64,000 nt of DNA from Lepidodermella squamata (Eukaryota > Gastrotricha). Both the position numbers and the translations under genes were made by a program. Where the stretch lies: contig JBLDXI010000046.1 of the NCBI GenBank assembly GCA_047495785.1, positions 310,001 to 374,000 on the forward strand. Direction: 5' to 3'. Each line of letters starts with the position of its first letter. Position 1 is the first letter of the stretch. Shown in pieces: positions 44,364 through 55,622 of this stretch. Below the pieces are notes generated by a model. It was not told the DNA's origin. It was given only the letters and a program-made list of their open reading frames with translations, and ran no database searches.

Positions 44364-46887
44364 TCACTTCGTTTAATACTCGAGATATTGGCCGCGATCT
44401 TCGCTGCTAGCCAACTTGTACTATGTGGGCCGTGGGCTCGTTGCTTCTCGCAATTTGACGATAAATTCACTGACTGCCGCGAACTACCCAGTGGTTGTTC
44501 TCTCTTGCGTGAATATCAGGTAGTTGTGAATACACAGAAATTTCCAAGTAGAAGATTATGTCTACTTAATTGCCAGTTCGGAGGCAGCCTGCCAGACCAA
44601 ACGACATGTGTGCGAGCGGTTTGTTTCCTCGCCAAATATATCGAATTTTGTTATTACCCATTATCTTCTTTTCGTTCGCAGACTGCCAGATTGTGCTATG
44701 GATTTTCCACTAATGCAGCAACCTGTCGACCCGGCAATCCAGGATGTGGAAAAACTACCGAAATCATGGTGAGAATTTGACCGCCGTGGTGTTTATTTCT
44801 GAGAGCTATCATTTTTTGGGCTAAAATTACAAAAAAATTAGGAAAATAATATTTTTGACGGCCAAGCTCCGTTTCCAAATTTGTCTTAATCATTCGATAG
44901 TAGTTTATAGATAAAACAATGTCCAGACTGATACCGACGACATTATATTCATTTTGGTAAATGTTTGAGTCAGTGTCCCAGTTTCTGAGACATTCCAGAA
45001 CTATGAAGTAGATTTTTCGTAATCGGAACTATCATTTCAAAAGTTCAGTGTTTTCTTCCACCTTATCATAGAATGCCAGTAGCCGAAGGGAATGCTCGGT
45101 CACAAACGGATGAATTTCCTACTTTGTACTTTGTTCATCTGTTTTCTAGGTTGGAGGTCCCTACAATGGTGCTTTCCCATTCAAGACCAATTTGGTGGCT
45201 TGCACAAAAGATTTCAACTCATTACCTGTAAAAACATGCATCAATTTCCAATCAGCTATTTATACTAAATTGTAATTTTTCAAAAGAACTTGAAATTCGA
45301 TTCCTGCGTTGATTCGAGCCAGAAGTTTGTTAGCTGCGTACCGAGTACATTTACATGCCCAGTCAATACGGTAAATGTGAAAAATATGACTATTGTTTCA
45401 AAATATTTTATTCAAATTAGACGAAAAAATTAACTGGATTAGCAAACTTGGACGCATGCCTGGGGAACGTCAACAGTGAGCGATAACTTTCTTCCCAAGA
45501 ATTTAACGTGATGTGCTTCTTTCCAGGTGATCTTGCCGACTCTGTCAAACCCCACATTCGATGCTTCAGCCCTTCTACTCAGGAATTTACCGGCTGTCGA
45601 CTGAACAGCACCCGCTGCCTAGCTACTGAAACCGACGAATTTTCCACAGGCGTCTACAGAAACAGAGCCGCGTGCCTCTCATGGGTAGCTTTAAGTGCGT
45701 CCTAATCTATTAACATTAAAATTTCAATGTGCCAGAATGCTGTACAGTGCGACACTTCAAATGGCAAGAAATGTTACAACATTTGCCCGAGCGGAGCAAC
45801 AATTGTAAGTTGGATTACATTATGTCGTATGCCTGTCTCATGGGTAGCAATATTTTAAAGCCAATCAATTTTACAGTAAATCACACTAATCAGTCCTTAG
45901 TTCTTCTCATGATCTCCCGTCCCATAATCAAAATTCTGAAAATCCTAATCCTTGCTGCTTTTGCCATACATTTTTCGATAATTAGGTGAAAACTTACTCG
46001 AGCTCGACGAAATTCGCTGACAACTACGCAACCTGTCTTCGTGACTTGAACCGTTATTTCCTGTCGTCTGTCGCTTCTGATTTCTTCCGTCCGCAATTAC
46101 TAGCTTGTCGAAACGAAGGCGGGCAACTGGCAACGATCAAAACTCAAGCTGATCTGGACGCAGCTAATCAAGTTTTAGGCACGACTAAGGCTTTCATCGG
46201 CCTCGTCGCAAGCTTCAGATGGGAGGACGATATGAGTCTCGTTGACATGAACTCGCCATTTTGGGCACCCACTAGCCCCTCTACCATTGGCTCCTGTAAG
46301 TTGAAGAGATTTTCAGTATTTTTATATTGATCAATTCCTGAATAGGTCTGCGCGTCTATTCAGAAGGCTTCATAGATGGTCGATGTGGTGCCAGTAACCC
46401 TGGTCTTTGTTCTGGCGCGGTGAGTAGAATTTGGAGCCTAGACAATCAAATACTTCAACTTTAAGCATTATTCCAGACTTTATCCGACCTTCAGCTAATC
46501 ACTACGTCTGTCAGCCATACAGCCAAGGCAGCTCAGTGTGCGAGCCTGAACAAAACTATGGCTATAATCCGAGATAACGCGACTTTTGAAGCAGCAAGGA
46601 CCTTAGTTGGCAGTGAATCTCGAGCTTGGATCGGAGCTCAACGCATTACACTGGCTGAATATTCCTGGGTTACAGGCAAGCCGTTCAACAACTCACTTAT
46701 CGACTTTTCGCCCTCAGATCCGCCCGGCGAGTTTGTACACTGTAAGTGTTGACAATAAACAAAGAAATCAAGTTGAATTTGAACAATTTGATTTTCAGGC
46801 GTTGCTCTTGATCAAGGCAAGATTGTTCGAGTGGGCTGCCATGGAGGTTCGACTTTGAAACTACCCGCTCTATGCGAGCGCATTTAG
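44364..46887 (+). pseudogene. CL1: 12-exon secreted lectin-like gene lacking its start codon
   Basis: Exons end/start at 44519, 44577-44618, 44682-44768, 45150-45227, 45287-45370, 45421-45475, 45527-45684, 45736-45804, 45986-46295, 46346-46419, 46477-46741 and 46799-46887. All are joined in frame. Order: signal-peptide-like helix (LILEILAAIFAASQLVLCG), Cys-rich modules, then two C-type-lectin-like domains (AFIGLVASFRWEDD; AWIGAQRITLAEYSW ending CHGG...LCERI). No EPN or WND calcium motif is seen. The ATG of CL2 and CL3 is CTT here, and no in-frame ATG follows the stop at 44331. Either the gene is silenced at its start or an unseen 5' exon exists, yet no acceptor AG is present. Confidence 0.8.
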
Positions 46888-47595
46888 CTCAACGATCAAT
46901 TAGTGCTGGCAACGAACAACACTAAACGGTCACAAGAATATCAATTTATCGAACTTCTGTGGTGATCTCGGTATTTGAACAGTGTTGGAATAAAATTACT
47001 TACCATCAACGTTCTCATGCAATGTTTAGCTAGAATAAGATATATTTTTAGTTGTTCCAGGCACACTTCAGCTCATGAGACCTTGGACCTAGCACCTAGC
47101 AGTTATTACATCATAGGAGAGCTGCCGTACGAATTGAAAAATTACCCATCACAGGCTCATTCAATTTCCTAAGTTTCAGGTTGAATCAAATGTTACCTGA
47201 AAGAAAAGTCTTAGATAGAATAAAGTGAGCTTTATGGGTCATTGGGAGGTCAACTTTTTTGACCGGTTATGTGAATACACTGTTGTGTAAAAAAGCGTGC
47301 TTATGAATAATATATCTGAGTATTTATATTTACCAACCAAGCAAAAGCACCGGTACTTTCTAGTTTTTCAACGACATGAATTTTAGAAGCCTGAATTTAG
47401 TGCTCGAATTTGTCTTGTCTGTCGAATGAAATTGATGGCACTATGTTTTATTGAGAAATTAGCTCTATATTCCAACCCATTTGTTGTCCCGCCATACTAA
47501 CAGATTTCCGAAATTTTCAGCGTTTGTTTATTCCTGTATTATCCCTGGCTCTTAAATTTCGAGGAATTTATTTGGTTACTATTTTTCATTTCTTC
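46888..47595 (+). promoter_or_regulatory. Gap between CL1 and SDR-F with the SDR-D/F upstream block
   Basis: 47050-47375 is the counterpart of 18690-19020 before SDR-D. The duplicated block shows where the D/F segmental duplication begins. No further gene. Confidence 0.5.
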
Positions 47596-48630
47596 ATGGA
47601 TTCCGGAGAGTGGACTATTAGAGGCAAGGTTTGCCTCGTTACTGGTGCCAATGTCGGTCTGGGCCGTGAGACTGTTCTCGAATTGGTGAAGCAAGGCGCA
47701 AAACGAGTCATTATGGCGTGTCGAAACATGCAAACCGCTGCCGAAGCTGTTCAATACATCCGAGAAAAAGCCGGAATAACCGATGACGAGGAAGCCAAGC
47801 GGCGATTGTCCCTTCGAAACCTGGACTTGGCATCGATAGCTTCGATTCGTAAATTTGCCGCTGAAGTGAATGCCCAGGAGCCAGAGTTGCACGTGTTGAT
47901 CGAGAATGCAGCGGTTTACGGGCCGAGTGAAAAAGCTCTCACAGCTGACGGCTTCGAAATAAGCTTCGGGACGAACCATTTGAGTCATTTCCTGCTCACA
48001 CAACTCCTCCTTGATCTGCTGAAAAAGTTGGTTTCCATAATTTTTGAAAATATCATGAAATATATAATATCGCGGCATGTTCGCTCTCTTAGGTCCGCTC
48101 CAGCTCGAATTGTGATCGTTGCAGCCTTGGCTTACAAATTTTGCTGGCCAACGGGGTTTCCTATCGATGATCCTAATTACGAACGGGGCAGCTACGGCCC
48201 TTGGACAGCCTACAGCCGATCGAAACTCGCCAACATTCTGTTCACTCGCGAACTCGAGAAACGGCTGAATGGCAGCGATGGGAAATCGGGCATCACCGTC
48301 TACTGCCTTCATCCTGGCATCATTCAAACTGAATTGATGAGAAATCGTGGTCAATGCCTCCAGACTTTAATGCGCCCGCTTGCTGCTTGCATGTTAACGT
48401 CTCCTTCGGATGGCATTAAAACAACACTCTATTGCGCCACTCAGCCTGGGATCGAAAAATATTCTGGTCGCTACTTCACGTAAATCTGCTTACACATAAA
48501 TATACATAAAATCGATTTTATCCCTGATTTTAGAAATTCCAAAGCAGTCTACGTTTGGGCCATTGCAAGGGACGATGTGAAGGCTGAAAAGCTCTGGGAA
48601 TTAAGCGAGAACTTATTGTCACGGAAATGA
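47596..48630 (+). CDS. SDR-F: SDR-family protein lacking the catalytic serine
   Basis: Exons 47596-48026, 48093-48479 and 48534-48630 sum to 915 bases, 304 residues. Close paralogue of SDR-D: TGANVGLG, ENAA in place of NNAG, VAALAYK where the catalytic Ser should be, and Tyr-xxx-Lys present (YSRSK). Intron 1 is 66 bases, a multiple of three, without a stop, so an unspliced message would add 22 residues and stay in frame through exon 2. The start was chosen at MDSGEWTIRGK. Role unknown; a non-catalytic or altered-chemistry function is inferred. Confidence 0.88.
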
Positions 48631-49090
48631 GCGACAGTAACAATAAATGACTTTGTCTCCTTTTTTCATTTCTTTGAACCGAGTGTCAGACAGAAATTTC
48701 CAATAACAAAGGGTTACAGTAAGGCACAAAAGCCAAAGTGTTATCTTCAATAAAGCATATCTCGTGTTATGATTCGATAACTGATGATTCGAGTTCCTGC
48801 GCTTATTCATCGTTCGTTGTAGCATTTTCCCGGCCGGTAATTTTGTCGGGTGGAGTTGCAAAACCAGATCAAGCTTTATTTTCACGCAGATAAGCACATC
48901 GTTATTGCAAGTAAGCATCGTTAATGCTTCAAGATAATCTAAGAATGAAAATCTACAGAAATGGCTTTTGGAACTGAAGTCGACATAACTGAATTCAAAG
49001 CAGCGATGCTATCACTGCACACAGAGTTATTGATAAGGAGTTAGACGCAATTCAGTTCAATTGCAACCTTCCGCTGGACATGCTGCTGAA
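48631..49090. other. Gap between SDR-F and LE5, nothing supported
   Basis: A minus-strand open frame at 48619-48918 has no domain. 48960-49090 resembles 53590-53720, the 3' flank of LE6 (TTCAAAGCAG, TTCAATTGCAACCTTCCGCTGG), so it belongs to LE5. Confidence 0.45.
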
Positions 49091-49093
49091 ATC

Positions 49094-51317
49094 TCAAGTC
49101 TTAAAGAGTTTCAATGAACCTACAGCCCGATTCTTACCTGAAACCTCTGAAAATGCAACAGATAGAAGAATATAGTTGAAGTGACAAAATAAAACTCACG
49201 TTTGAAGCAATTGGCTCCTGTCCAGCCAGAATTACAGGCACACACGTTTGGAGCAATACACTTACCACGACGGTAACAGTTCTTATCACAGACCGCTAAA
49301 ACAGGCATCAAATTAAATGAAATTCATTGTTGTTGTTGTTGGCAAGTTGGTTCAATGAAATCAAACAATAGAACAGCCTTTAGAAATAGGTCTTACAGGC
49401 TGAATTTTTGTACTCGGAAATGGGGTAAAAATGGACCTCAAAAACTCAAAAATAGCCGAAAAGCTCGAAATTTGGGGATGGCTTGAGGGTGACTTGTTCG
49501 AGGATGATTTGGACAGTAGGCGAACAATGAGCCGGTTTAGCCGCTGGTTCCTATTGTTCTCAGCCGTCGGCGGGCCCGTGTGAGATAAGTAAGGCGAGAT
49601 TTGTTCAAATTCGTTGAATTTGAATTTACACTTTACAGCGCATACGGGCACGTTTTTAGAGAACCCCAAGGCTTGGGGTTCTCTAAAAACGGCGCTTTAC
49701 CACTATACGCTTGGGGCCCAAGCGTATAGTGGTAAAGCGCCGTTACCCGACTTAGCCGTCGGCTTGAACGTGTTAAGCCAGATTGGCTATGAACTGAAAA
49801 CAAAGGACGTGCGCGCGCAACTTTCCGCCTTGCTATGGCTCATTTTGCGCGCTCATCTTAGCTTTTGGGGATCCAAATTTAGAAAGCGAAATTTCGCAAA
49901 ATACTCGAGATAAGCGACTAACGCGTTAGACAATCTGGCGGTTTCCAGTCCGAAGTGCAGATGCATCGATTCGGGCGAACACACGTTCCGCCGTAGGCAC
50001 AACCAGCCGGGCATATAGCTGCAATAATTGCTACAATCGTTCGATTCTCATGATACATTAAAAAAGGAATTACGTGAGTCGCACAGCCCACCAGTCCAGC
50101 CTGATGCACATGTGCAGACGTCCTTAGCCGTACAGTTACCTCCCATGCCACAAGCTGGAGTACAAGTAGCTGCAACATGACTTAGACTTCAGACTGGTCA
50201 AATAGGAAAGAATCGTTCCAACTTACGCTTGCTGCAGTCCCGCCCAGTCCAACCTGCCTGACATGTGCATGTGTAGCCACGAGGGCGGGACAGATCCCCA
50301 ACACATGATGCAGGTTGGCAATTCGGGGCGCACGTAATTTCTGTTTTAAGCACACATTGATCGGTCTTATCTCAATGGTCTCAGCGCGTCTTAGTAGTTT
50401 TATATTTACCCATTAATTTGTTAAGGTGGATTTAACATTGGCGATTTTCGCCATAAGTGAAATGCTAGCAAAATACCACCTTCTTACCCGATAACTTAAA
50501 CAACAGTTTTTCTTACGATTGATAAGCTGGCATTGTTGTCTCAAAACTGCCATGTCTCCAAGAGAAAGAGCAGATTTGTGTATCGAAACACAGGCAAACT
50601 TCATGTTACTTGATTCACTTGGTGGCCTGGAAGAAGATCATTTAAATAGTATTAGCTATCATTCTTAAACAGAACTAACTGATTCCTTCTTGCCAAGGTC
50701 AAAAGTGAGCTGGTCGCCGGTACAGATGATGAGTTCTGGTTAACTCTTCCGCTGGATGCTGTATCGCAGACAGCGTAAAGCGATGAGTTGGAGGCGTTGT
50801 AAACCATCGCAACGAACAGCCATGTTGTGAAATTACATGCAAGTTGTGCAGAACCCACGTTACGATTGGAGGTATATAGGAAATTTGGCTTGGGATCGGT
50901 GCCATTATTTGAATTATAACGCCACAACTGACCCCTGAAATATCCACTTGCGGTCCATTCAAAAATAGGACATTTCATCGGAGCGACAACGAAACCGGCG
51001 ATTGTGAATGAAGATGTACCCACGTCGACTCTAGTGTCGTTAATTTCGATCCAACTTGTATTGTCAGCCTTATTCGTCTCCCAGGCTGTATTGTTCGCTC
51101 CGAACGGTCCCTGGGTCAAGACGCCCATGTTTGTTTTGAAAGCCGCGTCCACCGAATTGCCAGATACGTCCCGCGTGCCGAACAGATCGTTGAACGGCCA
51201 AAACGCAACCAAATTTGGAAAATTTGTAACTTGATTATACTTGAATTGTGCAATGTACAGCTGGCCATTCACCAGACAGCGGAGCAGACAAATGGCAAAT
51301 ATTATAGTTGATTTCAT
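49094..51317 (-). CDS. LE5: secreted LamG-like plus four-EGF protein, 7 exons
   Basis: Exons 51317-50680, 50626-50517, 50340-50227, 50169-50074, 50018-49923, 49295-49200 and 49146-49094 sum to 1203 bases, 400 residues. Signal peptide MKSTIIFAICLLRCLVNG. LamG-3 with VAFWPFNDLFGTRDVSGNSV. At the end of exon 1 the family donor GGAAGAAG|GT has been lost (GAATCA inserted) and a new GT seven bases on keeps the phase. EGF modules differ most from the others (APNCQPASC, TPACGMGG, PAGCAYGG, DKNCYRRG). The intron before EGF4 is 627 bases because a repeat with two near-perfect palindromes was inserted. The tail is 17 residues. Confidence 0.88.
49372..49560 (-). repeat. Dispersed repeat in an LE5 intron, second copy at 52385-52495
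   Basis: The minus strand shares CCTACTGTCC, CATCCTCGAA, AAAATTCAGCCTGTAAGACC and GGCTGTTCTATTGTTTG in order with the plus strand of 52385-52495, which lacks the central 60-80 bases. It is an unknown interspersed element, not tied to a gene family. Confidence 0.65.
49651..49744. repeat. Two adjacent perfect palindromes (20-bp and 28-bp arms, 1-base loops)
   Basis: 49651-49670 and 49672-49691 are exact reverse complements (arm CGTTTTTAGAGAACCCCAAG). 49688-49715 and 49717-49744 are exact reverse complements (arm begins AACGGCGCTTTACCACTATA). The two overlap by four bases. Such near-zero-loop palindromes extrude as cruciforms and are normally unstable. Confidence 0.95.
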
Positions 51318-52930
51318 ACCGAGAAAACTACGCTTTTTGCACGAAAAGGAATTTTCTGTAAGATCAAAGAATTTTACTTGTGCGGGAGAAAAATGTCATT
51401 AATAATGGATAAATCTGAGCTCGGTTCGTTTCCAGCTTTAATCACATGCTGCTTTGATTGGCATACCAGATAGCGCTTGCGACTGTTTTATTGCGCAACT
51501 GCCCAAGCTGAAAGCAAGTAAGGTTGCAGCCAGTAGCTTCTGTATCGCACGAATAATGTCCTCATGGATAAAATTCATTTTTTCAGAGTTACAAATACGT
51601 GTAAATCAGGTGTGGCAAGTTCTTCATATTACGCGTATTTTGCGCTTGAAGCGGTCAGTTCACAAGTTAAGCCTGCAGAGCCAATATCGATTCCAATATC
51701 AGCTGTCGATCGAGCCAATATCGATTTTTCCGATATCAGCTGTCTTGGAAAATCGATAATTTTTCCACGTTGCTTAGGCTCCCATGTTGCCTAGGATAAA
51801 AAAGCCTAGGATCAGAGAGGGCATCACAATTGATCAAAAACCGAAGACGCCGATATTGCAAAGAATCTCAAAAATTTGGTGTAAGGATGCTTAAAGTTAG
51901 CACTAGAACCTCGGCGTTAGGCCTTAGTATTTGGACCCTAAAACCTAACAAAATGTAAAGTTGACGTTTTAAAAGATTTTAAGAAGCATTTAAAGAATTA
52001 CCCAAATCTTCGCCTCGATCGGCTATTTGGCCACAATTAATTCAACAACAACAAATAAGCATAAGGTCGGGACGGTTTTTTTGGGTTAATTCAATTGTTT
52101 ACCAGCTTCAATGGCCTATCCGGCCCCAGGTCATTCAATGAAGAATATAGGTTAAGATGTGCTAAATTCGAACACAGCTTCGGAAGCGTTGACGCTCAGA
52201 CCTTATCCGTTCAACAGACTCAGTATATTCTGACGAGGTAACTGCCTTCGAAATTGTGTTGACTTTGGCTACACAGGTTTTGAGTATGCCCAATAATTTC
52301 ACTGCTGGAACGAAAATCTGAATAACATTGTGACGGCGAAATTGCGTCTCAACAAAAATCAGAAAATCAAAGCTCGTCGTTCTTGCAGCAAAACCGGCTA
52401 ATTTTTCGCCTACTGTCCTCATTCACCAAGCCATCCTCGAATACGAAAATTCAGCCTGTAAGACCTATTCCTGCAGGCTGCTCTATTGTTAGATTTTTTC
52501 TTGCGACGCGATTTCGGCGTCACTATGAACGTGATTTTACCTCTATTTTATTTACAATGCAAAAGGCTAAAGCAAAGGTAACTTGCTGGTGTATTGGCAA
52601 TCTCAATGCCCCTTCCAACTAGTCTTTCACTATGAATTTCCTTCGGCTTGAAATACTTTCGAAACGCATGAAAAAATTCGTAAGTTTTTAGTTTTTAGGT
52701 TGTAGTTCAGTTCAGTTGGGAAAAGCAATCTGTTTACTTAAAAAGTCAATTTTCCGTGTCATTTTAAACAGTGGAATACTCATGTCAGTCATCACCCCTG
52801 TTGACTTGTCAACAAAGTGTCCGCACACAACAAGAAATAGAATCGCACGCTGCTAGACGTTTATCGAATGTTGATTCAATTTATCATTTTTTCAAAATGG
52901 TTTTTGTAAACGTTCACGGTTTTAGTTATC
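51318..52930. other. Intergenic between LE5 and CL2
   Basis: 51410-51460 is the LE upstream block. 51665-51760 repeats GCCAATATCGATT and GATATCAGCTGTC. 52385-52495 is the dispersed repeat described at 49372. 52898-52938 is the conserved CL upstream sequence (TTCACGGTTTTAGTTATCGT). No gene. Confidence 0.5.
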
Positions 52931-52938
52931 GTAAACAA

Positions 52939-53454
52939 ATGAAATTATTACTCGAAATATTGGCCGCGATTTTTGCCGCTAGCCGGCTCGCACTATGTGG
53001 ACAGTGGGCTCGTTGCTTTTCGCAGTTCGACGACCGATTCACTGATTGCCATGAACTACCCAGCGGTTGTTCTCTGCTACGTGAATATCAGGTCATTTTG
53101 AGTAAACATGGATAGTCACAAGTAGAAGTGTATCTATTTTTGTACCAGTACGGAGGCAGCCTGACAGACCAAACGACGTGTTTGCGAGCGGTTTGCTTCT
53201 TCGCTGAATCAACGCAATTTTTCGATCTATTTCCTTTTTCCACCCGCAGACTGCTAGATTGTGCTATGGATTTCCAGCTAATGCAGCAACCTGCCGACCC
53301 GGCAATCCCGGATGCGGAAAATTTACCGAAATCATGGTGGAAATTTTATCACAGTGAAAAACTTGACTATTTATTCAAAATATATCTGCTCCAAACTAGA
53401 CGAAAAAACTGACGGGAATGGCAAACTTGGACGCATGCCTGAGGAACATCAACA
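52939..53454 (+). pseudogene. CL2: truncated copy of the lectin-like gene
   Basis: Keeps the ATG (MKLLLEILAAIFAASRLALC), exon 1 (52939-53091), exon 2 (53149-53190), exon 3 (53250-53336) and exon 6 (53400-53454), all with usable splice sites. Exons 4 and 5 are deleted: exon 3's donor GTGGAAAT leads directly to the intron before exon 6. Nothing like exons 7-12, and so no lectin domain, follows. Homology ends near 53460. A short secreted peptide of about 100 residues could still be made, but decay is more likely. Confidence 0.82.
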
Positions 53455-53700
53455 GTAAGCGATACAGTTTTTCAAGAATCTGAATCCCGATTTCAGATCA
53501 TTTTAAACCAGAAAGGCACGAAAAGCATTGCTAGCTCTCCGATACTAATAAACTAAAATGATTTAAAATAAATTACCTCAGAAATCGCTTTTTAAACTGA
53601 AGTTGCCATATAACTAAATTCAAAGCAGAGCTAAAATAGCGCTAAAATGGCACACAAAGTTATGATGCAAGTTTTGATTAGGTTTTCGTGGCTATTCAAT

Positions 53701-55622
53701 TCAATCGCAACCTTCCGCTGGGCATACTGTTAGAAGTTCCAAGTCTCTTAATAGTTTCAATGAATCTATAGCATGCTGCTTACCTGAAACCTCTGAAAAC
53801 GTAACAGATAGAAGAAAAGTTACAACAGTACAAGAACACTCACTCGTGAAGCAGTCAGGTCCTGTCCAACCAGCATCACAGGCGCATGTGTTCGGAGCAA
53901 TACACTGACCGCGACGGAAACACTTCTTAGCACAGAGAGCTGATGCGTATGAAATTACATAAAATGCACAGTTAATTTCGCAGACTCAAGCTTCGAGCTC
54001 AAGCCCCGCCCTGGAGATGCGCCTAAATAGCCTAAACTCACGAGCTACGCAATCTGGCGGCCGCCAGTCTGACGTACACATGCATCGGTTAGGGCGAACG
54101 CACGTGCCACCATTTGCACAGCCATTAGGACAGACAGCTAATTCATTCGTTTATTCATTGGCAAAGCGCGGCGATTATGGAAGATCAAACATACGCGTAT
54201 CGCACAGCGTACCGACCCAACCTGGCCCGCATGTGCAGGTATCCGGTGCCGAGCAACGTCCGCCGACGCCACAGCTTGGATTGCAAGTGGCTGCGGATGT
54301 AAATATATTCGGGAAATAAGAAACAGAAACGCTTTTTCGGCTTACGGTTGCTGCATCTCATACCGGTCCAACCGGCCTGGCAAGTGCATTTGTAGCCACT
54401 CAAGCTTCTTGGATGACTGCCACAGGTGCCAGGCAGACACTTCTCGGAACAAGTGATTCCTGTTTTTTCTTTTTAAATGCAAACCAAAAGGTTATGCCCC
54501 AAATTTTAGTTGTTGGCTAGCTAGAATAACTCAATCGTTTTAAGTCGGTCTTATCAGTGTGGGGTTGGGGGTATCATACCTTCATCACGGCCCGACCGGC
54601 GAAGAAAATGAAAATTTAGCCCACTGATTAGTCAATTTTATGAGGTTTCAGAGCATGTTTTAGCGGAGAATATTCAACATTTCCTCGCTTCGCAGCTAAA
54701 GCCTGCTCTGATCAAAACCTCTTGAATTTGACTAATCACTAATCAGTTGGCTAAGTTTTCTTTTTCTCCATTGTCCTGCCCAACCCGACCTATTTTATTC
54801 CAATCTAGAAAGATTTCCTCACGGTTTATAAGCTGGCATTGCTGTCTCAAAACGGCTAGTTGGCTGAGCGACAATGCGGCCTTGTGCAGCGACATACAAG
54901 CATACTTGTTGTTGTACGATTGCAAATTATCAAGGCTTAGAAACAAACAGACGTATAGTTACCCAATATTAACCGTTTGGATATTTAGCAGACCTTCTTC
55001 CAAAAGCCAACTTGGTACCAACTAGCCAGGTATATTCGCCGAGTATCAAAAATACGGTTGTATCGCAGACCATGTAGTATGAGTTGTTTCCAGCGTTGTA
55101 GACAAGCGCCACGAATTGCCATGTCGTGAAATTGCAGGACATTCTGACTTCGGTTCCACTGCTATCGCCCATGTACAGATAATTCGGCTGATTGTCATTA
55201 GGACTAAAATAATCGTAACGCTGCATGTTAGTTGTTGCACCTCCTTTGAAGTTCCATTCGAAAATATAGCTTTTCCGCGGCACAAACGCGAAACCGGCGA
55301 TTGTGAATGAAGATGTACCCATGTCGACTCTGGCGTCGTTAATTTCGATCCAACTTGTATTGTCGGCTTTGTTCACCTCCCAAGCTGTTTTAGGTGCTCC
55401 GAAGGGTCCGTCCACCAAAACTCCGGGGTTTGTACTGAACACAGCATCAACCGAATTGCCGGAGATGTCACTCAAGGCGAACTCCTCGTTGAGCGGCCAA
55501 AAGGCTACTAGATTCGGAGAATTAGCAGTTAGATTAAGCCGAAATTGCGTGATATTCAGCCCATAAGCTTCAGTGAACAAGCAAATAGTCATGAAAAAAC
55601 TGGAGCAGGTGAATGAGCTCAT
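53701..55622 (-). CDS. LE6: secreted LamG-like plus four-EGF protein, 7 exons
   Basis: Exons 55622-54994, 54935-54823, 54459-54346, 54290-54195, 54137-54042, 53939-53844 and 53792-53701 sum to 1236 bases, 411 residues. Signal peptide MSSFTCSSFFMTICLFTEAY. LamG-3 with VAFWPLNEEFALSDISGNSV and FVALVYNAGNNSYYMVCDT. Linker NNKYACMSLHK and CQLIN. EGF1 LPGTCGSHPRSLSGYKC (different insert), EGF2 NPSCGVGG, EGF3 PNGCANGG, EGF4 AKKCFRRG. The last exon is the longest of the family, about 30 residues with two extra Cys (TVCPAEGCD). The last exon follows LE5 in sequence, so LE5 and LE6 form a subgroup. Confidence 0.88.

Noticed and set aside
47539-48354. 271-codon minus-strand frame opposite SDR-F
   Set aside because: It is the antisense shadow of the SDR-F exons; its residues follow from the opposite-strand codons.
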